Assembly (NCBI GenBank): GCA_905250075.1
Contig: CAJNOP010000717.1
Span: forward strand, 41,994-105,993
Direction: 5' to 3'
Length of the DNA: 64,000 bases
Source of the DNA: Rotaria sp. Silwood1
Taxonomy: Eukaryota > Rotifera > Eurotatoria > Philodinida > Philodinidae
Below the pieces are notes generated by a model that was given only the letters and a program-made list of their open reading frames with translations, was not told where the DNA came from and searched no databases. The translations under genes and the position numbers were made by a program. Shown piece by piece: positions 23,761-34,133 of the stretch (positions are counted from its first letter, which is position 1; each line of letters opens with the position of its first letter).

Positions 23761-26700
23761 ATGTCAGACGCATCGAACTCACAACAACAATTTCCATTAG
23801 AATTTCCCGTTCAAGTTCATCCGGGTTATCCAATATTACCACCAATTGCACCAACAAATCGCTCAGTAGAACAAGAAAATTCATCATCAAATACTAATAA
23901 TGTTGATGTTGAATGTGAAAAAATATCTATAGATGTAAAAGATTTTTGGACTAAACTTCGTGAACATATCAACAGAGAAAGATTAAAATCATATGATAAA
24001 CATGGAAATCAAAGAACATCAAATAAAGTTGTACGAATTTTTGTTTCATCAACGTTTACAGATTTTTTTAATGAACGTGAAGTTCTTATTAAAAAAGTAT
24101 TTACTGCATTACGTGATGAAATGGGACCATCCGGTATTCAAATAATTGACTGTGATCTTCGATGGGGTGTAAATATGATAAAATAATTTCAAACATCATT
24201 TTTAACAATATTTCATATTATAGGTTCCGAAAGATTCAACAACTGAACAAACAATATTAGCATGTCTTGAAGAACTCGATCGATGTTTAGAAGATAATGG
24301 TCAACCATTTTTTATTGGACTTATTAGTGACAAGTAAGATAAATCTCATTTGTTTGCTTTTGTTTTTCATTTGATTTAGATATGGTTGGGTTCCGAAATT
24401 GAATGATTTACCAAAACATATAACTGAAACATATTGTTGGATTGATGGAGCATCAATAACATTAATGGAATTTATTCATGGTGCATTTCGTAGAAATAAT
24501 CCAAATGCATTTTTTCTAATTCGAAAATCCGAAAATCTTTTGAAAAATCTTCCTGAAAAATATAATGATAAATTTCGTGATAAAGATGAATTAAGTCAAA
24601 AACAAGTAAAAGAATTAAAAAGTCAATTATCAGAAATTATATCTCCTGAACAAATATTTTCTTATGATTGTTCTTATAATGGCTTAGATTCATCAACTGG
24701 ACGTGAAAGAGTAAAACACATTAAGTTTGGATTAATTTGTATTTTAGCTAAATTTCTATTTAGGTTAAAATTGATGGTTTACAAGAATTCGAAGAACGAA
24801 CAAAAAGTTTTTTAAGTGAAGCTATTCGTAAATGGTATCCAGAAAATTTTAATGAAGATAATTCAATTAATATTGGTTCGATTTCTATCTAATTAATGTT
24901 AAAAGGAATTCGTTTTTATTTCTAGAAGAAAAAGAAATGAATACATTTCTTCTCAACAAAACACAATATTATATTGATCGATCCGATGAATATTCAACGC
25001 TTTTTAAGTATATAACAGGCGATCATAAGGATTTCATGTTAATCAAAGATAAATTAGAAACTGAACCAGATAAACGAAATAGTCAACCTTTAATGGCTTT
25101 ATCAAGTCAACCAGGCGGTGGAAAAACAATGTTACTTGCAAAATTTGTCTTAGATATCGAAGTAAATTCTTAAAAAAAATATTTGTTGAAATTTATTTTG
25201 AAATTGATATTACTATAGGAAAAAATGAAAGACAAAGCTATTATCTATTGTTATTTTGCTGAGGGAACATATCAAGATGGAAGTCATTTCATATTAACTA
25301 ATTTACAACTAAAACTCTTAAAATATCTTGGTAAATAAAAATTGAAAATTAACTTTAATGAAAAAAAACGTTCTTTTCACTATTTAGATGATAATAATAT
25401 AAAATCTCCAAAAACGAATGAGAGATTTCACTTTGGTGATGATACATTTCTTGAAGATGCTGTTGCTGCTATACCAATACCAATTATTATTATTGTCGAT
25501 GGATTGGAAAAAGTAATTCAAGGTGAATAAAATATTTTAAAAAACAAATCAAAATTCTTGTAGGGTGATCTGCATCATAAGCGAAATTATAAGAATGAAT
25601 TTCCGTTCCTTTGGCTTTCCTCATTACTTAGTAATCATACATATATTATAATTAGTACAGAATTAAACTCAAATTTATATCAAACAATACGCAATTATTC
25701 GCATTATGTACTAGAACCTAAATTATTAACAAGTGAACAACGTAGTTCATATATTGATATGTTTTTTCATAGTTTTAATAAAGTAAGTTTAAAAACAAAA
25801 CAAGAAAATAGACAGATTATTTAGCACAAGTATTGAAATGTAGAATTTTGAATATATCTGTAATGGTTATGTTTTTGTTTTTACTTATATAGATTCTTGA
25901 ATCAGAACAAAAATCACTACTTATAGACAACAAGGGTGGTGAACATCCTATTTATTTATCTTATGTTTGTGAAAATCTTCGGCAATTTGGTGATTATTCT
26001 CTTGTTACCAAACGTCTCAAAACTTATCCATCAACCTTAGATGATTTACTTAATTTTCTACTGAATGAAGCTTATGAAATTATTGACAATCGACCACTTA
26101 CTGATGCGGTAATTTTCATTGAAACTTTTATTTTACATAAAATGAAAAGAAAAAAATTTTAGTTCTTTAAATTATTACTTATATCCGATATTGGTTTAAT
26201 AGAATCAGATATGGTTAATATACTTCAACATTATTTGAATAGAAATATAGATGAAAATAATCGAATAGATGTAAATCAAATGATATGGGCAATATTACGA
26301 AGACATGTAAAAATATTTCTTGATACAACTTGGATCATAGGAAGTCAATATATTATTTTTCGTGATTCATCAATTGAAAAATTATTACGACAACGTTGCT
26401 TGAAAGATGATGCAAATGAAATACGTACTCTACATGCATTTATGGCTGAATTTTATCGTAAATATTCGTCAATGAAAGATATTGCAACATCTCGTGTGCT
26501 GTATCATTATGAGCAAGGACATCTGTACCAAGAGCTTGTTACATATTTAGGTTCACTAGAAGGACGTATTGTTGCTCGACATGATAGAGAAAATTATTTA
26601 CGTGTAAGAATATTTATTTTATTAAGAAATTTTTCTTTTGATTTTTGTTTGATTTTTTTAAAGCGCCGTCGTTGTACAAACACACTTGGTTCTGTTGATA

Positions 26701-27047
26701 CTATAGATAATCAACGTGCTTATGCATGTAATGTATGTGCTAAAAAATTGAAATTAGCTCTATTTATGATGCAAAAAAGTCCATGTATTATTTGTTCAAA
26801 ACATATTCCTCCAGCGACTTCGACTGAAATACCTCTCGAGAAACGTGAAGCACGTCTTTGTCAAAAACATGGTACAAATGATTATTCACAAAATTTTCAA
26901 TGTATATTTTGTAAAAAGCTTCAACCAACTCCAACAGGAGAATCATCAACATCAGGAAGAGATCCTTTACCATTATATATTTGTTGTGAATGTTGGTTGG
27001 CAGGTGGAGGAACAGAATCACATTGTTCTGGATTTGCTTTGGACTAA
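23761..27047 (+). CDS. DUF4062-NACHT P-loop NTPase with cysteine-rich C-terminus
   Basis: Eleven exons (23761-24168, 24224-24333, 24380-24710, 24764-24875, 24926-25161, 25219-25330, 25388-25512, 25564-25782, 25893-26108, 26163-26603, 26664-27047) join in phase to 897 residues. Residues ~95-210 form a DUF4062-type domain (VRIFVSSTFTDFFNERE; DCDLRWGV; PFFIGLISDKYGWVP), as at the front of nephrocystin-3 and TEP1-type proteins. A NACHT domain follows, with Walker A SSQPGGGKT near residue 375 and Walker B IPIIIIVDGLEK. An all-alpha region comes next. Instead of the TPR or WD repeats expected after it, the last ~110 residues carry paired cysteines (CNVC, CIICSKH, CIFC, CCEC) that look zinc-binding. 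Such proteins usually act as signalling or scaffold NTPases. No stops or frame breaks. The function is unknown; nephrocystin-3-like is a domain-level statement only. Confidence 0.85.
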
Positions 27048-27200
27048 ATAAAATAAATCTTCTTTTTTTTTTCTTATATCTATTTTATTTGTAATCATTA
27101 AGTATCTGTGATATAGCTTTCTCTTTTCTTTAATTCATATCATAGATAAAAGAAAGATTACAACTATGTTAAGAGAGAAATATGGGCGTGCTCCACCATA
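27048..27200. other. 3' flank of the NACHT gene
   Basis: Carries TAAATAAAATAAATC just after the stop (a likely polyadenylation signal region) and nothing else. Confidence 0.4.
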
Positions 27201-27257
27201 GAATACCCCTACTTTTGTTTTTGCTTATATATAAGCAAAAAAGAAGTCAGGGTATCC
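27201..27257. mobile_element. Miniature hairpin element flanked by TA
   Basis: GAATACCCCTACTTTTGTTTTTGCTTA is followed by TATATAAGCAAAAAAGAAGTC and AGGGTATCC, a near-perfect 57-bp palindrome between TA dinucleotides (27199-27200 and 27258-27259). It abuts the left end of the next element. Confidence 0.55.
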
Positions 27258-27259
27258 TA

Positions 27260-27460
27260 CCCATGTAAAAAAAATTAGGGGTAAAATCAGATTAAAATCG
27301 ATTAAAAAATGATTACAAATCGATTAAAATCATACACTTTTTAATCCATTTTTAATCAAAAATAATCAAAAAAATCAAAATTTCATACATAATTTTGATT
27401 AATTCTGATTAATTTCGATTATAATCGATTAAAATTTGATGAGAAAAATCGATTTTAATT
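27260..27460. mobile_element. Left end of an AT-rich TA-flanked element, cut by an assembly gap
   Basis: Starts TA/CCCATGTAAAAAAAATTAGG and passes into AATCGATTTTAATC-type repeats, the same terminus and interior as the 4-kb element at 54956-58940. It ends in the run of N, so the other end is not seen here. Confidence 0.6.
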
Positions 27461-27560
27461 NNNNNNNNNNNNNNNNNNNNNNNNNNNNNNNNNNNNNNNN
27501 NNNNNNNNNNNNNNNNNNNNNNNNNNNNNNNNNNNNNNNNNNNNNNNNNNNNNNNNNNNN
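27461..27560. other. Assembly gap (100 N)
   Basis: Run of N inside the AATCGATT-rich repeat. Its round length suggests a placeholder, so the true distance is unknown. Confidence 0.99.
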
Positions 27561-27662
27561 TGGTGCTCATTTCACTCCATTTTTGGTGCTCAAAACACTC
27601 CCCACCCTATATATATATACACTTACAAGCGCATTCATTAATTAAAATTCTTATTTCTTTAG

Positions 27663-28425
27663 ATACTGTTGTCGCACCAGAATCAACACCAATGGCTTCG
27701 GCCAAAAAACGTGAACATCAACTCGTATTTAAGCCACTACAAACTAGTGCTGAAGATAAAATAGATGTAAGTATTGTCGTTATTGTCTTATTTTTAAATA
27801 ATTTTATATTAAGATGCTCACTGATTTACTTGCTGGCCAATGCAAACCATCCGAAAAGATAAATTATTTATCTGATCGAGCCGAAGTTTATTGTGATGAA
27901 TATCAATGGACTAGTAAGCAGAATGCATGTAGAATTATTTTATGATAGTGCGCATCTCTATTTTAGATGCTTTAAAAGATATAGCTGAAATAGAACTATT
28001 AAAAGGTGGTAAACTGAATAATATATTACGTGCAATAAAAACGTAAGTAAATCTTATTTTGTTTCATAAATTCTTTTGTTTAACTGTTGTGATTTTCGTT
28101 TTTCTTTAACAGAAAAGCAAGTGTTCAACTAGATTTGGAAAAAATTCGGCACTTGATTGGCAACGCAATCGCTAGTGGTGGTAATACAACCGTTTCACAT
28201 TGCTTGCATTATTAGAAGGTGTATTTTTCTCATTTAGTCGATCAGAAAAAACAATTCGATGCCTTAATGGACCATCTTAGCGAACAAACTGTAGCTGACC
28301 TACTCGAAGGTAATTATCCACATAAATGTTTCACTTTTTGATGAAAATCTGACAAGTAAATTGTCATTTTTTTAGATACAAACAAAAAACAACGATATTC
28401 AAAAAAATTCAAAGGTTTTTCGTAA
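27663..28425 (+). CDS. Small protein of unknown function (5' part uncertain)
   Basis: Six exons with consistent phases: 27663-27766, 27814-27913, 27967-28042, 28113-28180, 28238-28309 and 28376-28425 (TAA). The product is a charged, mostly helical protein reading MASAKKREHQLVFKPLQTS, MLTDLLAGQCKPSEKINYLS, ALKDIAEIELLKGGKLNNIL, DLEKIRHLIGNAI and QFDALMDHLSEQTVADLLE, with a basic tail (KKQRYSKKFKGFS). The frame is open upstream of the first Met to an acceptor (TTTCTTTAG), so an earlier exon may lie in the gap at 27461-27560. Otherwise translation starts at the ATG at 27693. No lesion seen. I do not recognise the family and see no catalytic motif. Confidence 0.6.
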
Positions 28426-29213
28426 TACAATTCTTTCCATAGAGAACATTTCTATATTTCAATTATTATTATTTCTTGTTATAATCCTAGTTACAATCAA
28501 TATTTTTGTCTTGAATGTTATTAATTTTCTGCTTGTTACAATCTGTTCAAGCAACTTTTCTGTGTAACTTGCTCATTTTTTTTGTTTGGTTCGATTTACT
28601 ATATTTTAATGTACATGGATGAATAACATCACACAATTACCTGTACACATCTTATATTTTCTTGAGTTTGTTTTTGCGCAATTTTCATTCTTTGTATTTT
28701 TTTCTTAATGTAAAACGTTTGAATGATTTATGATCAGTTTATGAATAAAAAAGTCTTTAATCAAATTCGAACTGTTCCCAAATCAACGAAGAAACGATGG
28801 ACGAAAAGTTGATTGTCACTTGAGTTTTCATTACATTTCATCGTAGAAAATACTCAATTAGTTTAGAAAGACTACATTTTCTACCTCATAGACGGCTGAA
28901 TAAAACCAAGTTTTTAAGAGATACACATTATTTGTCTTTCGGCTACCTAGATAATTTTGTTAGTAATGAGACACATCCCACAAAAAATATGTAAAAAAAC
29001 ACTTTATGACAAGAATCAAATGATTTCAGCTCTGAATATAAAATTATTCTTTGAGAAAGAATTAAAACATATATATTTGTCCATCACTAGACAACAAATG
29101 AGGACGAACATGTATTTATCACATATGAACTCTAAACAGTTTTTAAAAAAATAAAAAAAAAAAACAAATTTTATTATTCATTTATAAAAATAAATGTTTG
29201 ACAAATTATTCAA
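28426..29213. other. Spacer between two convergent genes
   Basis: AT-rich; no gene or repeat that I can support. Confidence 0.4.
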
Positions 29214-29572
29214 TTAAACTCTTTGCATACGTTCACGAACTTGACAAAGTAATGGTTCCAATATGGATATATTTTGTTGAGACCTATATATAAAAAAAAC
29301 CGGTTTTTAAAGATTAATCATAAAAATTTTTACATATTAAATTCATGTTGTTGTTGATCTAAATATTTTTGAAAACCTTCTGTTTCACATAATGGCTCAA
29401 TAACGTTCATTAAATTCACACGTGTATTCGGTATTCGAAGATTAATTAAAAAACAAATTTGAATAATTTGTGAAACATATTTTGGCATATTCGTTAAATG
29501 AACAATTAATAATTGTGAAAGATAAACTCTTGGTACTGAATATATTTGATTAATTCCTGTTGACCATAAACC
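29214..29572 (-). pseudogene. 3'-terminal fragment of an unidentified gene
   Basis: Two minus-strand exons (29572-29334 and 29283-29214) splice in phase across a donor AATAT/GTAAAA and an acceptor TATATAG. They read GLWSTGINQIYSVPRVYLSQ, LLIVHLTNMPKYVSQIIQIC and NLRIPNTRVNLMNVIEPLCE, ending in ILEPLLCQVRERMQRV and TAA. The upstream edge is a proper acceptor (TTTTTTCAG), so more exons should precede it. Only a hAT-like element and non-coding DNA lie upstream as far as the next, oppositely oriented gene. The piece is therefore either the tail of a gene with a very long intron or a truncated copy. It looks like the helical C-terminus of a large scaffold protein; the family is not identified. Confidence 0.5.
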
Positions 29573-29650
29573 CTGAAAAAACATTTTCATATTTGTTAAA
29601 GATAATAAATTAGGTTGTTTTGATTATAAATAATAAAGTTCATCTAAGAA

Positions 29651-30973
29651 CAGGATTGTCACCTCTTCCGCTTTTTTGCCTTTTTTCTCGTTTTTCCAGC
29701 TTACCCCTGATTTTTGATGAAATGAGTTATCCCATCTAACTAACATTTTTTGAGAAAAAAGCATGCACTTCAGTTGGTTACCATAGCCATAAATCACCTA
29801 TTCTATATGTTTTCGTAGGAGATTAGTCAACCACATGACGAAACGCTATATCTAGAATTCTCATCTTTAGAAACTACCTTGCTTTGAGTCAAAAGTATTG
29901 ATTGTTTCAGAATGAGATATATGTTTAAATTCGTCTTTGCTCTGTAAAAAAAACTTCTCTTACAAAACATGGCTGATACAAATTCATTCAGAATATTTGT
30001 AATAAAATTGTTTTCATTTCGGCTTATATATTAGGTTTGCATAGAGTGAGCTGCATCATACGGAGAAAAATGTTGTTATACATTTCTAGTCAAATTTTCC
30101 GATTCTATGAATGAAAGTTGCTGCTTAATATCAGATATTTAGCTAAAACTGTTGTGCCTGTGAGACAAAAGAATCGCTAGTCCATGACATTGATTTGTTG
30201 TTGATCAGGTCAAGCACAACGGATTGGAGTGAATAAGCACTGTTGTTACCTAATGAGAGTCATTCCAATCCTATACACGACTTTCTATAGCCAAAAAATT
30301 TCACATCAAACTGGTTTGATGAGTTTGAGCGCTGCTTCTTCCTAAAATAGATGAGCTTTTAGAGTATCATAATAGTATGAATCTGCGCAATTGGTAATTC
30401 TTCACTAAGATTTGCTTGATCTACCTATCTTAAAACGTTGATGAAAGTCGTTCGTTATCTTACCGTTGCTTTGAGGGAATAAAAAACAGATAAGTTTTGA
30501 GTGAGCATGACAAAAAATTGGATCTGTGTTTGTAATACTCACTATAAAACTAAGTCACAAAAAACCTGACTGCTCTCTTCAGATCCGCAGAATGCGTAGT
30601 CAGAGCATTCTTTATTGGTAGACTCTTGTTATGAGTTCATCAGCTGGTAGAAAAATTTGAAAATGGCTGCTAGCTAAAATAAAAGTGTGCTTCGACAACA
30701 CCATCACCTTCTTGTTTTATCAAGTCGCAGCTAATCGACAACGGGCTGATACGTGTCGTTAAATATGCTTTTGATGCACGTATTTTAAAAAATTCGAATC
30801 CAATACCTTTATTATTGTGAGAAATTCGAAACGTTTGACTAGAACTACATGTAGCAAAGAGTGCTTTAACAGTTTTCTGCAATTTTTCCGAATTTTGGAA
30901 ATTTTCTTTCCGCTATTTCCCGTTTTTCTCAAAGAAAATTTCGCTTTTTTGACCTGATGAGGTGGCATCCCTG
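29651..30973. mobile_element. hAT-like non-autonomous element
   Basis: CAGGATTGTCACCTC with GCTTTTTTGCC at the left end is matched by GACCTGATGAGGTGGCATCCCTG, inverted, at the right end. The flanks are TCTAAGAA (29643-29650) and TCTAACAA (30974-30981), 7 of 8 bases equal, as for an 8-bp hAT duplication. No transposase is visible in the 1.3-kb interior. Confidence 0.65.
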
Positions 30974-31094
30974 TCTAACAAAGCTGAATGACATGTAAAT
31001 GAAAGAAATATACAACCAATAATAAGTGCATTTAAAATCGATTGTCGAGAAGATATTTGTTAATCAAGACGAAAGACAATTCGATAATAAAGTG

Positions 31095-31390
31095 AAGGGT
31101 GTGAGTGTGGGTGTGGGGTGTGTGGGGTGTGGGTGTGAGGGTGTGGGTGTGAGGGTGTGAGTGTAGGTGTGTGTGAGTGTGTGGGTGTGGGTGTGGGTGT
31201 GGGTGTGGGTGGGTGTGGGTGGTTGTGGGTGGCTGTGGGTGTGGGTGTGAATTTATTTCTTATTTTTAAAACCCACACCCACACCCACACACCCACATCC
31301 CACACTCACACCCACACACACCCACACCCACACACCCACACACCCACACACACCCACACCTACACCTACACACACCCACACCCACACCCT
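31095..31390. repeat. Large telomere-like TGTGGG hairpin
   Basis: About 150 bp of GGGTGTGGGTGTGAG-type repeat is followed by a short AT-rich loop (AATTTATTTCTTATTTTTAAA) and about 120 bp of the complementary CCCACACCCACAC repeat. The ends are AAGGGTGTG and CACACCCTT. It is the largest of the dispersed TGTGGG inverted arrays and lies 47 bp before the ATG of the next gene. Confidence 0.85.
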
Positions 31391-31437
31391 TTTCTGTGAT
31401 TTGTTTCATTTCATATTATTCATAACAAATTACAACT

Positions 31438-33348
31438 ATGGCTACAAATTAACAAGAATATGATGAGCAATTGCCCGTTCTTCAAGAACGTTTCCCACAA
31501 GAATCAAAAGACAAAATAATTCGTCTTTTACAACGACACAATGATAATGTTGATCAGGTATATTATACTTTTTTGCAATTTAATATATATTCTATAGCCC
31601 GCTAATACCTCTAATGCGGGGGAATGGAGGTTGCTCGATATATTTTTATATATCAGTGTAAAAAAATTATAATTTTGATTTTCGGTTAAAATGTATTTGT
31701 TTAATTTTTTGAATTTGTAAATTTAATCAGATTCGTGCACGTCTAGTTCAACGAGAATATCGTGTTAATAAATGGACTACACTTGAAACACGTTTTGGTG
31801 CAGCAGTAGCGACATTACAACAAGAATTACCATCGACTCAATCAATGAAACGTATGCGTTTATTGAAAATTATGGAACGTTTTAGTGGTGATGTTGAACA
31901 AGCTCGAAATTTTTTACAAGTTTTTGGAGAACAACATCATAAACATGATGAAAATTAAAACGTATCTCGACATGAAAAACGAAAAGAATTAAGAGAAAAA
32001 TATGCTACTCAATTAGCTGAATTAAGTACAGCTGGTATTAATGTTAATTGTCCATGTGTACTTCGACAATTGGAGAAAAATCAAGGCGATGTTACCAAGG
32101 TAGGATATTTCTTTCTTGTTTGTTTATTTTTGAAGAATACAACGATTCGTGATTGAATATTTTAATATAATAATAGGTTATGGAAAGAATGTCACGGCAT
32201 ACAGCACAGAAGGAAAAAATAACAGAACTTCAGGCAAAATATGCAAATCAAATTGCGCAACTTGAAACTGATGGTACAATAAGAGAAAATAAACGAATTT
32301 TAATACATTTATTAGAAAAAACTGATGGACAAGTTGATATTGTTAAACAACGTTTAAATGAAAGAAAAGAAAGAAGAAGAGAAGATCGAGATAAACATCA
32401 CAATGAAGCACAAGGAACTGATGAAACAGGATCAACATTGAGAAAACAACAGAAACTAAGTGTTGATGATATTGAGAATCTTAAACGATTTCGTTCAGCT
32501 GGTGTATATGGAAATCCAATGAAAGTATTAGCAACCTTTCATGAATGTAATGAATCAATTGAAATGACAGTTGCTCGAATTCAACAAGAACGAGAACAAC
32601 GTCACCAATGTCGAGATGAACGAAAATTAGTAAGACTCAATTTTAAACATGAACAAAAAAAAAACAATTAAATTCGTTTGACTTTTGTTTAGCAACGTAA
32701 CATATTAGCTGAAGCTGAAAATGGTTATATAAAAATAAATAACCGTGATGATTGGCCACGTGATATCGAGCAAGTTTATTTAGATGGAAATAATATGATG
32801 TTTGTTGTTGATTCTCTTCGTCGTTTATGTTTAAATCGTTCTAGTAAAAAAACTGAACGTGCTTTAGGAGAAATAGCTTCCGCATGGAATGAACAAATGC
32901 ATATACCAGATGTTGAACTTATCTTTGATTCAACACATCAATTAGATCAAATTGGGACAGTTAAAATTTCAAGTGCTCAACCAAAATATCGAACAACTGA
33001 TGATATGTTAGTTGAAATCTCACGACAACCTGAAAATCGTGAAAAAAATAAACGTACAATCATTGTAACCTCTGATCGAGGTTTAGCAGCACTTGTACGT
33101 TTATAATACTGTATTTTTTGTTATTTTTTACTTTATTTTACCCCCTATTATCATAGTTACAACATGAAGGATGTTTAGTTGTTAAGTCATATAATTGGTT
33201 TGCACATTGTGTTATGACTTTGACACCTGATTTAATTAATTATCAAGAATTAACAGACACTATGACAATACCATCAACACTAACAACAAAGAACATTCGT
33301 TATAACTTCGAGGAACTCGTTTACCGTATTGCTAATATTGATATATAA
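31438..33348 (+). pseudogene. UBA-like repeat array fused to an NYN/PIN-type nuclease-like domain; two in-frame TAA codons
   Basis: Five exons (31438-31557, 31731-32099, 32177-32629, 32693-33094, 33157-33348) join in phase to 511 codon positions before the final TAA. Residues 1 to ~400 hold about five ~45-residue helical repeats resembling UBA/CUE modules (RLLQRHNDNVDQIRARL; LREKYATQLAEL with LEKNQGDVTKVMERM; LLEKTDGQVDIVKQRL). The C-terminus looks like an NYN/PIN RNase fold: VYLDGNNMMF for the first Asp, DVELIFDSTHQ, TTDDMLVEI, TIIVTSDRGLAALLQHEG and VVKSYNWFAH. The acidic residues of the metal site appear present. TAA codons at 31450-31452 and 31956-31958 break an otherwise perfect frame, both where Gln (CAA) would fit. 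Exons 3-5 have no lesion. The domain calls come from pattern only. It is a young pseudogene, or read-through or a different start is used. Confidence 0.65.
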
Positions 33349-33514
33349 ACTTTCGCATTCGAAGTATTATTATAATTCAGAATAAGTTATTCTTTCGTTT
33401 TTTTTTCAAAATAAACATGAAATGCGTTCATTTAAATTTGATAAATTTATATTATTGTCGAAAACAAATTATGCTTGTATCACATTTGTCACTAATAGAA
33501 AGAATGTAAATGTG

Positions 33515-33550
33515 AGGGTGTGGATGTTAATAATCTCTTAGCCCACACCC
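33515..33550. repeat. Short telomere-like hairpin
   Basis: AGGGTGTGGATG faces GCCCACACCC across a 14-bp AT-rich loop. Confidence 0.5.
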
Positions 33551-33872
33551 GTCTCATCAATTCAGAGAGGATCACATACGAATACAGACATTGCGCGAAC
33601 AAAGCAACTTGCACATGCTCATTTGCCATACTCGTCATCAGGATGCTCAGCATGCTTCTGATAAAGAATTCTTCTTTTTTCAAAATATTTTTGCCATTTT
33701 TTAAAGATACACTTTCATAGATGTTCGAATGTAAGATAAAACAAACTCAAATATCATCAATAAAATCTTCGATTACCAATGTTTCTGCAATATTATATGT
33801 TTGATAAGGTTTCTAGAACTTAGAAATCTTTTCGAATATTGTATCTATCGTAATATATGGTGCTTCGTTAGG

Positions 33873-34133
33873 CTATATATTTCTGTAAAAATATTCACAC
33901 AATTTATGTATTTCATCTGTTGATAGAGGCTGCTTAATATCATCGTCAAGTCTTACTTGAATAAATTTTCGCAGTTCAAAATGATATCTATCGAATAGAA
34001 ATTTTTTTTGGCATTGCTTATAGGCTTCTTCAATAATATCTACTTTAGTATCGTGATAATTCCCTGAATCTGATGGTGTTGACTCACTATGTGTTGAATA
34101 TGACCCCGTGATAATACCAAACAATGGCTTCAT
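33873..34133 (-). CDS. Hypothetical protein or gene fragment, 86 residues
   Basis: An ATG-initiated frame with balanced composition: MKPLFGIITGSYSTHSESTP, VDIIEEAYKQCQKKFLFDRY, HFELRKFIQVRLDD and STDEIHKLCEYFYRNI. The helical, charged C-terminal half looks protein-like. No flanking exons or known motif were found. It may be a relic of a larger gene. Confidence 0.35.
   Translation of the reverse strand: MKPLFGIITGSYSTHSESTPSDSGNYHDTKVDIIEEAYKQCQKKFLFDRYHFELRKFIQVRLDDDIKQPLSTDEIHKLCEYFYRNI

Noticed and set aside
31060..31399. Open frames of His/Thr/Pro or Val/Gly repeats across the TGTGGG arrays (also at 21441-21650 and 35391-35643)
   Set aside because: They only translate the hexamer-like repeat and its complement; the peptide is a by-product of the DNA repeat.
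31438..31970. TAA read as glutamine (changed genetic code)
   Set aside because: Other genes here, including the NACHT gene at 27045-27047, use TAA as their terminal stop, and intact genes have no internal TAA.
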